Shown one piece after another: positions 22,480-33,769 of a stretch of DNA of 51,359 nt. The notes beneath the pieces were generated by a model that was given only the letters and a program-made list of their open reading frames with translations, searched no databases and had not been told where the DNA came from. The translations under genes were made by a program, and so were the position numbers. Numbering within the stretch: the stretch's first letter is position 1; every line of letters starts with the position of its first letter. Where the stretch lies: positions 736,012 to 787,370 of the forward strand of contig MNCI01005623.1 in the NCBI GenBank assembly GCA_015680685.1. Direction: 5' to 3'. The DNA comes from Gnetum montanum (Eukaryota > Streptophyta > Gnetopsida > Gnetales > Gnetaceae).

Positions 22480-22492
22480 AAATAAGGGCCAA
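22480..22492 (+). other. Polypurine tract candidate
   Basis: AAATAAGGGCCAA abuts the TG of the 3' LTR at 22493. It is purine-rich, though interrupted by T and CC, and is in the required position for plus-strand priming. Confidence 0.5.
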
Positions 22493-24063
22493 TGAAACAC
22501 CCCAAAATTTGAAGACATTCTTGCTTCACCAAGTCTTCGTAGTTCACGCAGTGTTATGGCAGTTCTTTGGGAGATGGATGCTCTGATTTTCAGACTGTCT
22601 GCTTCGGCAAGTTTTCTAAGTCAAGGAGTCTTGCTACGCTACGCTATGCCATGTAGCATAGTAAACTTTAGAAGACCTTTGAAGAACCACAATGCTACAC
22701 TATGCTATGCAACATAGCACAGCAGAGCAAAAGTTGGATGGTCAGTCCATTCGCCTAACTTCAAGTCCTTTGACAATGTCTCCTTCCGTTAGAAAGCAGG
22801 AAACTTGGCCAACATCAGGTCATGTTTGCTGCTATGCTACACTAAGCTACATGGCGCAGTGAGATGTAGCACTTCTACGAAAATTAACAAAAGGAAACTC
22901 AAAGTGCAAGATCAACAAGTTCGCAAGTTTCGCAGTGCAAAAGGCAAAGTTTATAGATTGGTGATGTTTTTGTGACTAAGGCCAGTCGTTATGCTACACT
23001 ACGCTACATAGCGTAGCATAGTGTAGCAAACATACAATGAATAGCCTACATGTTTCAAAGGCTTTCTACACATGCAGCCAAACACATAACAAGACGCTAT
23101 GCTACGCCAGCATGTTACGCTACAAAGCATAGCAAATTAGCGAGCAGTTACATGACATTAATGCACCTCATCTAATTGCACTATTGCTCTGACAACATAA
23201 TTAAATCATAGCAGGTTTGTAATTACGATGTGGCAGCCTTGCCCAATGGTCATGCAGGCACATGTAGCGCAGATAAGTTAGCATAGGCCCAAGGAACGTG
23301 GTATCCAAACTACATCTTTCACATGCCCTTGGTCCTATAAATACCCCGATGAGCGATGCTTAGACTCTCTCTAGCTTTTGAGCTCTCGGGCACACTAGCT
23401 CCCTAAGATCTCTGGGACTTTTGGCATCCCCTTTTTTCAAACTTTTCAGTCCCCAATTTGTTTTATTGACAATATGGTTGGCTAATAGTCTAGTTGGCTG
23501 ACAAGCAAAAATTTGGCACTGTAATCTCAAACATTGTAAGCTTTCTATTTAACCTTGTAAATAGTTAGCACATTCGGTTAGCAACCTGCCTTGTTATTTT
23601 CTACCACCTTGGTAGCACTTTGCTCTGTTGATGACTGATCCTGCGTTCAAGTGCACAACCATCTTGTTCTACACATCTTGGTTACTCTTGGGATCTCTAC
23701 ACTTCCCAGCACTATGCAACTGATTGCATCCATCTTGATAGAGTGAGGTCATAGCTTTGAAGTGGTGCATTTTTTTCTATTGCATTCTTACATTATCTCC
23801 TATTTACTATTGCATTTTATACTATTTTCTACTCCTTTTGCATTTAAGAATTCCTTCACGCTGTCAATTTCATTTTCTTTAAATCACATGTTGCAAAAGG
23901 TTATATAGATACCGACTAAGTCCCTGTCTGATTGACCAAACCGTTCAGGGAGCCCTATTTCCATCCCATCCAACATGGCCCTCCCATGGAAACGGGTCAA
24001 GATTGCCAATGGCCGGTGGCCCCTCGGCATTTTTTCCAACCACTGACATTTTCGGTCACTACA
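22493..24063 (+). repeat. 3' LTR of element A
   Basis: 1571 bases, TGAAACACCCC to GGTCACTACA, aligning with 5972-7534. A TATA box lies at 23336-23343. Differences from the 5' copy are mostly C/T and G/A exchanges and change many TACG to TATG in the GCTACGCTA motifs. Confidence 0.93.
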
Positions 24064-24068
24064 TATTT
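24064..24068 (+). repeat. Target-site duplication TATTT, right copy
   Basis: Exact match to 5967-5971. Confidence 0.9.
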
Positions 24069-27000
24069 AGTTATGTGATTTTATTTATAATTGAATTGAT
24101 AAGGATTTGTTTGTTTCTATCTATTTTAAATTTTCATGTCTAGGAAGAAAAGTGTTCCATTTCTATAGTTATTACTCATAACTAGTAAAAGTTGTTTTAT
24201 CCATTCCTTTCTTGAGTGCTAGAAACACTTAATTGAGGATGCAAACTTGCACTAAAATCAATAAGAATTAGTTATATACTTTATTTTACTACTGAATTGG
24301 GATAGAATCTCTAAAATTGATAAAAATGATGGTGCCTAAATTCATAGACATATTTGGAAAATCAATGGTGCACAACATTTCTTAACATGGTAAGGCAGAA
24401 ACAAATGCTAATCTATATAATTTTCCACTTATACCCATTCAGTGACCTATGAAGACATAGTAATATTAGAAAAACAAAACCAAAAAAAGCATAAAAATTT
24501 CCCTCTTTGGAAGCTTTACATAATTATTAGATTAATTTACTATGACTTTAGGATCAAGTAGCAACAATATACAACACTATGACTATGGAACCAAGAGTAA
24601 CATAGGCAAAACTATGGTAAAACATTGCATAAACTAAAATTTTACTAATATTGAGGATAGATACAAGAGTTAAATACTAACATCTATTTAAAACTCATAG
24701 CATGTACGTTTCCACTATCCAAGAGGTCCAAATGGTCCATTAAAATTTAAAATTTATCAAGACCATGAACACATACTAAAACTAAAATTTTATTAAGTTT
24801 ATACATTCTATGGATCTATTAAATAGTAGACCTAACCATATATTCTATAAGTTTTGAAAATAGAAATAAGAAAATTACCAATTATTATTTATTACTAGAT
24901 ATTGGAAAAACCTATGGTATTCATTTGCAAAGCTATTTGTATTGCATAATTAGCATATCATTCTTCAGGAAGACATTTGAGCCATCTACCTATTTCAAAA
25001 TTTTGACTCAATGTTATCTTACTAAGTACAAGAAAAATAACTGGATTAATGAAAAGCTAATGTCTTTTTTCTTACTTACTTGAAACAATTATCTTTAATC
25101 CATTATCATAGAAAATTTCTCTTTACTAGCACTTCCAATGATTGCCAAATCTCAAACCAAACTATTGTTTCCCTTTAGAATCAGCTTGTTATACAACTAG
25201 ATATAAGTAAAATAGTGACAAAATTTTCCTTTCAAGGATTCATATACTTCTAGCCCTCATAAAATGCACAAAATTGGACATGAAAATGCAAGTAAATTTC
25301 AACCACTATTTAAAAGGGCAAGGTCACCACTAGGCGTTTAGAGAAAACATATATACTTGCTAACTAATGAATGGATCTCCTTTGAACTCACTAAGAAATC
25401 AAAAATAAAAAATAGTAGAGGTTTTACAAGAATTTTATACCTCTTGAAAACTAACATTCCTACACAATTAAAACTAGGGCATTCCTAGAAATTAAACTAG
25501 GCCATCTTGGGAAATTAAACTAGAGAACCTAAATTAACAACAAAACCTAAATCTTCCATTCTACACAAAGCTGTGAACAAAACTAGTACTCTCATAATCA
25601 AATATACAAAATTTAACAAGGGCATTCTAGAAAATTAAAATAGGTCATGACACAAAATTTAAGTAAAATATGTTGAGAAAATTAACAAGTGAAGATAAGA
25701 AATTATGTCAAGTAAATAAAATTTGATAAATTTCACAACACTTCCTTCAAAATTAGGGCCACTACAAAATTATTGCCATGGCATCATTCTAACAGACACA
25801 TGGAATCTTGAATTTGAAACTCTAGAAAAGGAATAGAGTAAATATACACACCTTTTATGGAGTTTTCACAAATCTTGGATGAAACTAGGGAAAAGATCTG
25901 AAAAGATTGCGCAATGTAGTAGTGATCAGGAGCACCTTAAATCTTCTATCTAGAAGAAAACATCTACAATCTTGTCAACTAGGATGTAAGCACCTACAAT
26001 TTTGGCAACTAGGAAGCAAAGGTAGGAGCTCACAATGAAGTTTGGGCAATGGGAAGCAAAGTAAGTAGGAGCTTGCAATGTAGTATGGGAGATAGGAGCA
26101 AGGTTTTATAAGCATGGGCAACTAGTATGTAGTATTTCATTGATGGGAGTTCATGATTTTGAAAATGGATTTATATGTCTATTTTAAATATTTGTGGTTT
26201 TACACTAATTCTTTTCATAGTTAAAAATTATTTTATTAAATCTAAATTTAATCTATAACTATATAAATTTTGTAGGTACTTTAAATATATTCATCTTTTG
26301 TATTATGCTATTTGGGAATTTCTCATTTTGTAGGTACTTTCCTTATCATTTACTTTAGAAAATGTTCATATTAACAATTTCCAGTTGTAACATATGATAT
26401 TTATTCAACATTTTATTTACAAATATTAATAGAAATTTAGTTAGATAATGTGCATGGGCATTTCTATGATTCTTACTAAATATTAAATTGACCATAAATA
26501 TCATTCAAACTTTTTAATGATAATGTTGTTAGTGCTTAATGTTAAATTATCATAATATCCGACATGTAGGTATATTGAGAACTTGTTTAAATCCAACATT
26601 AAAATCTAGGTTCTCAAAAACCACTCTTTCATGCTCCAAAATCTTATTATAATATATACACAACCTCCTTACATAAATTATCAAAGCCATCTATTTCATG
26701 ATATTAATAATAATTATGGATGATCACAATAGATATTAAATGGTCATAAGCATGATCACATACATCATAAATTAAGCATGATTGAATAATCATACATGGA
26801 GGAGGATATGAAAATGTAAAATATATAAATGCATGCTTATTACATTGAGAAATTGACTAAGAACTAGCTTGGTTAACAACCATCTAACTATGGATAATGA
26901 TTTGCAATATACTTTGATGGTGATTTAGCCATACTAATTACTAATGCTTAAGAAATGGTAATTGTTGTCATTTAATCACTATCAAAATTTATCCCAAATT

Positions 27001-27260
27001 TGTAGACATAGTAATGGAGAATAACCAAACCAAGCTCTCATTTTTGGTAGATGTGATATTAATATTTGCAATTCATAATAAGATGCATAGTCTTTGTGCT
27101 CATGATTCTAACATTTCATCATAGCAATTTATCATATAGAAGCATTATTGAATAATCCCACCATGAAGGAGGCAATGAGAATGTAAATTATATAAATGAA
27201 TGCTTATTACATTGATATATTGAATGAGAATTTTTTTGGTTTAAAATCATCTGATTATGC
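24069..27260. other. AT-rich intergenic sequence between elements A and B
   Basis: No long open frame or recognisable domain is present. At 25950-26110 a phrase like 'GGCAACTAGGAAGCAAAGGTAGGAGCT' is loosely repeated about three times. On the minus strand a TATAAAA lies near 26112, so an unrecognised old LTR or promoter is possible. 26750-27250 holds an imperfect duplication listed separately. Confidence 0.4.
26755..27255. repeat. Imperfect direct duplication, period 367 bp
   Basis: The phrase ATGCTTATTACATTGA occurs at 26833 and 27200. The flanks (GATTGAATAATCATACATGGAGGAGG and TATTGAATAATCCCACCATGAAGG; GTTAACAACCATCTAA and GTTTAAAATCATCTGA) also align. Element B begins right at the end of the second copy. 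Confidence 0.6.
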
Positions 27261-28716
27261 TGAAACACCATAAAATTTGCATGTTATAATTTTTGTAACT
27301 GCATCCCTTGAAACCCAAGGTAAGACTTCATTGTAATTGTGAGGATTGTAATCCATGAGGTACATTCTCACATACTTTATACTTTTGGGGCTAAAAATGC
27401 CTCATAAGTGATCAAAGCCTCATCCCAAAGTCAAAAAAGTCATGTAATGTCTATATTTGGGCTTGGGGATATGGGGGGTTAAAAATGCCTTTTGGGATGT
27501 CAAAATTGACATTTTGATGGGTTTTATGGGAGATATAGCATTTTCTATGTTGAAGACACCTACATAAGGGTAAAACTCACCTACCCATAGTGTGGAAGGA
27601 TCTAACATCACTCATGCCTAGCATGTGGGGTATAACCCTTATCCTCGAACATTGACACATCAAACCCCTTAGTGTGGATACTTCATCCCCTAGTGTGTTA
27701 TAGTTCATGGCCAAGATTTCAACACAACACTAACTTCAGCAAGGATCTGACATGTTAACATTGTAGTCAGAAGGCCCAACATGGGTGGACAAAGATAATG
27801 TGGATAAAATTCCTATGTACTATTTTTAGTAAATGGAATGGCCATGGGGGTATGACACTTACCATTTATGGTAACCCCTCTTGATTTGAACATCCACCTC
27901 ATCTGAGCATAGCATAAATATGTAGCCAATTTGTTAGTAATTTGTAGCTAATATTGGAGCTTGTTTTTAGCTAAATTAGTGGCCCATGACCTATAAAACC
28001 TAAGCCCCTACACCATTAAATAGTTCCATAATTTTGGAAGTTTCACCCTTTGAAATTTTGAGCATTTTGACAATTTGAGAGCTCTTGCAACCTTGCAAAA
28101 ATGTAGCTTCTCAAATCCTCCCAGCATGGAACCCCTTACAAACATTGATACCCACTTACCCCCTTGAGATCTATGAGAATTTTGTGTCCACGCTATGCAT
28201 CTGGGAATCCAAACTTCCAGCATTGCTCACTTGGCTAGCCAAAATCCCTCACACCTCTCATCTCCCCTACATCAATAATGTTGTAGATTTGGTGTGGCAG
28301 TATTAAAGGTTCAATAATATCAGGAGTGGTAGAACATCTAGATTATAGAGTGGATTACAAAAGCCTCAACGAATTATGAACCCCTATCTTAGTGAAACCC
28401 CCTACTCCTACAAGTAATCTTGTACACATCTTCTGTATCCCCCCCCCTTAATTCTATTGAAATAAAGATTATAGTTTTATTTGTGTGCAATTTTCATCAT
28501 TTATTGTATTTTGACATAATTTCTTTAAAATATACATTTTTGCATTTTATTTGTATTACCCTCATTTGCATTTTGTAAGTCCTTGGGTGATCTACCAAAC
28601 TATGCAAGGTACCAAGTATCTCATTTTTTGTAGAGGTCCTAAAGATCTGAGGTTAAGAATTGTGTGCACCAAAAACTTCTCGTTTCCTATAGCAACTAAG
28701 GTTTTTAGTTGCAATA
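27261..28716 (+). repeat. 5' LTR of element B
   Basis: About 1456 bases. The first 20 bases match the LTR start of element A with one or two changes. A TATA box is at 27992-27998. A block near 28580-28610 (AAGTCCTTGGGTGATCTACCAAACTATGCAAGG, here split for length) parallels the end of A's LTR. The 3' border is set by the primer site and the 7-base spacer and may be off by a few bases. Confidence 0.65.
27992..27998 (+). promoter_or_regulatory. TATA box of element B LTR
   Basis: TATAAAA in the context GACCTATAAAACC, at a position in the LTR comparable with A's box (about 730 bases in, against 835). Confidence 0.5.
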
Positions 28717-28723
28717 GTTTTTA

Positions 28724-28740
28724 TGGTGCTAGAAAAAAGG
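28724..28740 (+). other. Primer-binding site of element B (decayed)
   Basis: TGGTGCTAGAAAAAAGG aligns with A's TGGCACTAGAAGGAGGG; most differences are transitions. Confidence 0.55.
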
Positions 28741-29363
28741 CCTCCACCAAATTTTTGTATCAAAATTTATTTGACCCATTTCCAATGTTGCTTGCCTTGT
28801 CAAAATCATTAATTTTTTATAGCATAAACCTTTAAACTCTACTCATCAATCAACGCTGCCACTCATACTCTTACAACAAAAGCCTCAGCATGGAAGACTA
28901 CCTAGATACTATACTCCTCTTGCTATCAAAATTTTCTAAATTTTTCTAATGTTGGTGGATTTAACATACAAATCCCAATCCCCCCTACTATTAAAATTTA
29001 TAGCTTTTCGAAACCATCTTTTTGTTGAAAATTAAAGTTTCCAGTTTGGTTTCCAACCCTTATCCCACATCAACATTAAATAGAAAGGTGCAAGACCTCC
29101 CATATTATCTCCTTTCTTTTCCCCCTGATACACCTCAACATAGGTGCAACTATGAAGCTAGAAGTGAATGAAATGTGATACCACCTATTTTTCATTTTTA
29201 GTAAAGGGGTATACCCCCTTTCATAGTCATTTACTATTTATAGTAAGTAATTCATTTTCATCTATTTTTGCTTTTTTTAGATGTTTTTAAATTCCTTTGT
29301 TGAAATTTGCACTTTATTTAATCCTTTATGACCTCATTTAGACACCTTTAGCACTTTTTTATC

Positions 29364-31690
29364 ATGTCATTCCAACAATCAACCAAGTTACCTTTCACAT
29401 TCATTGACAATGGGTTTGACTAGTAGGACATGAGTGTATATGATCCCAAGGATCTTACTATGATCGAGTGTAGGTAGTCCTTGAGACTTAGGGGGTGAAG
29501 TCTTAAATTTTCAGTCATAAACGAATATCACTATAACTACATTAATGCAAAAATATATTTTCATGCTTATCCCACATGCAAAAAAAGAAGCTAAAAGGGA
29601 GTATGAGCTCATACACTGAGATGGGAAGGTGTACATTCCTTCCCCATATGACCAAATACCCCTTAAGGAAGTCTATGCCAGAATCCTATCTCAACTAATT
29701 AATATGGATGAAGAGGATAAGAAGCATAGCTTAGAGGCATAGAATGAGGAGAATGATGAGTTTAGGGTAAAATTTGAGCCCAAAAACATCCTAGGCTAGT
29801 TGTTCCAACAAGCAACCCACAAGACCATAGTGCCTTCCTCTACCTCCTTTATTTCCTCCATGGGCTAATTGACACCATCCTCTGCCCCTTCCTACTTGAC
29901 CATGTTTGGTCCCACACTAGTCATCACTATGCATCCAATGTAATTATTGTTGCAGTCAATCATGTTCCACTTCTCTATGCCATTCACCATCCAACCATGG
30001 TCTGTACAACCTTTGTTGGTGGTTGTCACCACCACCAACCCATTAACCAATTAAGTGGAACACAGCACTATATCGTAAGCAACCCAAGGGTGACATACCC
30101 CCTTTGTTTTGCATGTGTCCTAAATACTGGCATAAACATCTTTCTTCTTATTTGTGCCATTAACCACAATAATAATGCACCCTCTTCCCTTCATTTTGCA
30201 ACTGATAGTGAGGCCACAAGCCTTCCAACAAATGCTACAATCATTTGTACAAACCCTATAGCCAACAAGGGTATCACAAGGCCTAGATCAGACCTTCCAA
30301 ATGATCCAAGACTTGATAAAGGAGTTGAAGATACTTAAAGCCTCTACATCTCAAAGCATCGAGATTATGGACTTTTACCAAGATGATTCCATCAGCCCTC
30401 AATTCCCACCCTTGACACTTCCTCTGGGTGTCCCTATCCATCAATTAAGCATGTACAATGAAGAAGGTAATCCCAACGTTCATCTTATAACCTTTCAATC
30501 TGAGTGCTTGTTGTTGTAATCATGGCCATACACAATAATGAGGATCTTCCCTATGTTCTTGATAGGGAAAGCACTTGACTAGTATCATGCATTATCTAGA
30601 GGATATATATCCTTTCTTAAAGACCTAATATCCCAATTCATTAACAACTTCAAGTACAACTTAAAGCCTAACATCACACTTGACCAGCTAATGAAGGTCA
30701 AGTAGGAACAACTTGAATTAGTACAAAAGTTCATCCAATGATGAAATGGTCTGCTAAACAAGATATTGGAGGCTATAGCAAAAACAAAACTGTTTGCTAT
30801 ATTCAAGGGGGTGGTTGATGATTTTATCAAGTCTAAGCTATACTACCTAGACCCATGGTTAGTTAGTCAAGCATATGCCCAAATCAAAAACATAGAGGAT
30901 GCCATAGAAGCTATCCATGACCTTATGTGGCATACAAGAACCAACACATGTAGAAGGACAAAACGAAAGGTAAGCAAAAAAATGTAGCTATGGCCATGGT
31001 AGCTAAGGAAGCCAAAATGAGTAAGTAGGAGCCAAGAAACAACCAACCTAGGATCCCCACTAACAATCATGATAGCCAGCCATTAACTTCTAAGGCCACT
31101 ATATCAACTATTCCTAAGCCTAGCTTTGAGTGGAAGGATAGGATGAAATATACTAGTTTACCTTTAATGCAGTCTGAACTCTTGGATCAACTAATGAAGA
31201 GTGGGAGAATCCAATATAAGAAGATGTCTAAAACTAGTTGTAAAAGAAATGAAAGGCTATGTGAGATAGCCAAGGATCCCACTTGAGCAACCAAGGATGA
31301 TCCCTAGTTACCTAAGTATTTCAAGCTTGAACAGCTCTACCACTACCATCAATTGCCTAGTCATGGGATCAACTCCTACCTCATGCTAAAGGATGACCTA
31401 CAAAAGATGATAGATAGGGATGAGTTGATCCTTGATACATCTAATCCTATTTGACCCCAAAACTAGTTGATGCATGTGTAAAAGAACCCATTGAATTCCA
31501 ATGACCACTCATACATTGTACCAATGCTTAACATTGATGACAATTGAAGACCTACAATGGAACTATTTGTCATGCAAGTACCCCCTCACAATAAAAGGAT
31601 CTCTTCAGATTCTACTAGCTTAAGACCTCCTTTTATTATAAGGATATCATCACCTTTGCCTCTCAAGGAGCCTTTTTTCATCAAGGCATC
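29364..31690 (+). pseudogene. gag: gag pseudogene of element B
   Basis: It starts at ATG 29364 with MSFQQSTKLPFTFIDNGFD, the same M-(S/T)-F start as A. The segment near 29600-29790 (DGKVYIPSPYDQIPLKEVYA) parallels A's N-terminal part. The capsid core lies at about 30350-30990 with MDFYQDDSISPQFPPL, IHQLSMYNEEGNPNVHLITF and KLYYLDPWLVSQAYAQ, alignable with A's gag. Near 31330-31400 the phrase LYHYHQLPSHGINSYLMLKDDLQKM marks the degenerate zinc-knuckle region. The frame changes between 30250 and 30300, and many TAG, TAA and TGA stops occur. This copy lacks the 14-bp duplication that breaks A's frame at 9395-9422. Confidence 0.75.
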
Positions 31691-32169
31691 CTAACTAGCC
31701 ACAACTCAGCCAACCCCTACAACAACACAACAATCTTTTGTGGTGGCTAATTCCACAGCTTTTTCCTCATAGCCAACAAATAATAAAAAAAAACTCCTTA
31801 ACCAAGCATAGGAAGAAGCCTAACTAGAAGCCCAATAACAAAGAAGATAAGTAAGCCAAGGCATAGAATGAAGTGGGCTAGCTAAAGTCCAGTCCTATAT
31901 CATTTATATCCATAACCTCATTAACTTAGGATACTTCCATAAGAAAACCATGAGAGGATCCTAAGACCAAAGGTAAAAAGAGAGAGGAAAAGCCACAACC
32001 ACAACCTAAAAATGAAGTATGCATTTTGGGGGCATGGAGGAAGTTAAGCACAACCAAGGTGATAAGCCCATGACCAATGAAAAAAACTTCCTAAGTGTGA
32101 TGGATCAAGTCAAATAGTCTCTTAAGTAAAAACACATAGCCTTGAGCTTGTATGACTTAGAGTCATGAC

Positions 32170-32995
32170 TTCCACTATACATCATGAAGCATTGGTCAAA
32201 ATGTTAACTTCCATCCCTATTAGTGAGGACATCCTCGCTAATGAAGAATCCATCCATGCAATGATGGCACCTTCTTCACCAAAGTAGATGAAGTCAACAT
32301 CACTAGTATTTCATGATAGTGAAATCAATGCCAGTTCCCAAAATGGAAAATTAACCAGGGCTCCTTTCTTCATCATAATAAGGGTTGAGTAGTACAAGGT
32401 ACATCAAGTACATGTACAAGATGGAGCTACAACAAATGTCATCCCATGTATCATAGTTGAACGTCTAGGATTAATATAGCAGAATCAACACACAAAAACA
32501 TTAGCTCTTAAATCCCTTAATGGATCACAAGTTTCTATTAAGGGATCCATCTCCTTAGACTTTGTGGCAAGGGAACAGTTCCCCACAACTGTAGATTTCT
32601 TGGTTGTAGAGGAAACACCAGGGTTCAACCTCATCTTAGGTAGGCCTTGGTTGGCTCAATTACAAGTTGTATCCTTGTTCATCCACCAAGAAATACACCT
32701 TCTTTATGAAGGAGGTAACATCATCATCCACAATGATAATGTAGTTTCCCTAGCTGCTAACAATGTAGACATTAAGTAGGGGTCTAAAGTGGAGTTTGAA
32801 GAAGAAATTCCCATACATAAAGTTGAATTTCCTGAGGAAGCTGAGAAAGCCCAAGACAACAATATGGGCTAGAAGACATACTATGGGAAGAGCTCCCCTT
32901 TAATATCATCGGAAAAGTGGATGAAGAGTATAAGCTTATGCAAAATAGGGCATACATGTTTCCTAATCTCTCAAAGATTAGGAAGCATTTGTAAA
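32170..32995 (+). pseudogene. pro: Aspartic protease pseudogene of element B
   Basis: The active-site region reads V-Q-D-G-A-T-T-N-V-I-P near 32420-32450, against A's I-D-D-G-A-S-I-N-V-I-P, so the D-G core is kept. The longest open stretch, 32564-32779, has FNLILGRPWLAQLQVVSLFI and IHQEIHLLYEGGN, directly comparable with A's FNLILGRSWL and IHQEIHLPY. Upstream stops include TAG at Gln-like positions. The frame continues in patches (VDEEYKLMQNRAYMFPNL) to about 32995, after which the antisense region begins. Confidence 0.75.
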
Positions 32996-33239
32996 AGTAA
33001 CGTGCATTCCTAACCCTTCCACCCTGTGTGATCTTGTGACCTTATAACTATTTGTACTTATAGCATGGTAGTCTATATTTTTCTCGCCTCTTACATCATC
33101 TTTTTTATTTTATATGGTTTTAGAATTTATCTTCTATTTTCATTTTTATTGAAGCATTTTATTTCATTCTTTTAGTGTAATATAAAACCAGAAAAATTAG
33201 GAAAATTTAAAAAATAAAATAAAAAAATATATATATTCT

Positions 33240-33420
33240 AATGTCACATGGCCCACCATGGCCTGAAACTGGAAAAACATGTTTACAATTGCATAACATA
33301 GGGTTTTCCATGACCTAAAAATGGCAAGCATCTTTTTACAACCACATAACACATAGCTCACCATGGCCTAAAACTGGCAAGTATCCTATGGCCCATCATG
33401 GCCTTAAATTGACAAATGAT
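33240..33420 (+). repeat. Short repeat tract, 'CATGGCCTAAAACTGGCAAG' type
   Basis: Four copies of CATGGCC(T)(G/A)AAACTGG(A/C)AA or CATGACCTAAAAATGGCAAG occur with 30-60 base spacing. Their place just after the protease and before the antisense gene's 3' end corresponds to A's tract at 12115-12252. Confidence 0.7.
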
Positions 33421-33769
33421 ATTGCAACATATATGAATTCCTAGCATACAACTTTATAGCCATTTTTAATGCTTATGCCAACATGGCCAACATAGCCATC
33501 TACAACATAGTCATTTGCAATGTTTATAACCTTAAGACTTTAAAACAATAATGTCATCAACAACATATATAGCCAAAATGAAAACCAAAACTTTAAAATG
33601 TCTCTAACATAAATAGCCATAGCCATGCTATGTAGCAAAAGTATCCAAATAATACTAAACTATAACCATTTGTATCAAAGTCTTGGCTAATAATAGCCAT
33701 CAACATCAACAAAAATGTAAACATCATGTAGTTAACAATAAGCAAGCTGAGATGGGCAAATGGAGGATG

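Larger units (their letters stand above)
21095..22492 (+). other. 3' non-coding region of element A
   Basis: About 1.4 kb lies between the pol stop and the 3' LTR. It opens with a repeat tract (21121-21430) and contains a 10-bp-stem hairpin (22268-22301). Several short open frames overlap in both strands at 21500-22025, but none shows a recognisable domain, so no third gene is called. Confidence 0.6.
5972..24063 (+). mobile_element. Tat/Ogre-like Ty3/gypsy LTR retrotransposon (element A), 18.1 kb
   Basis: This is a complete but coding-dead element: LTR 5972-7534, primer site, 5' UTR repeats, gag, protease, a 5.6-kb intervening region with an antisense gene, then RT, RNase H, archaeal-type RNase H and integrase, a 1.4-kb 3' region, purine-rich tract and LTR 22493-24063. 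The perfect TATTT duplication on both sides shows that it inserted as one unit. A second RNase H between the first and integrase, no chromodomain, and great length are hallmarks of the plant Tat lineage; an intron between protease and RT is known for its Ogre members. Sampling the first 220 bases, the LTRs differ at roughly 12 percent of sites, nearly all transitions, so insertion was not recent. Confidence 0.92.
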
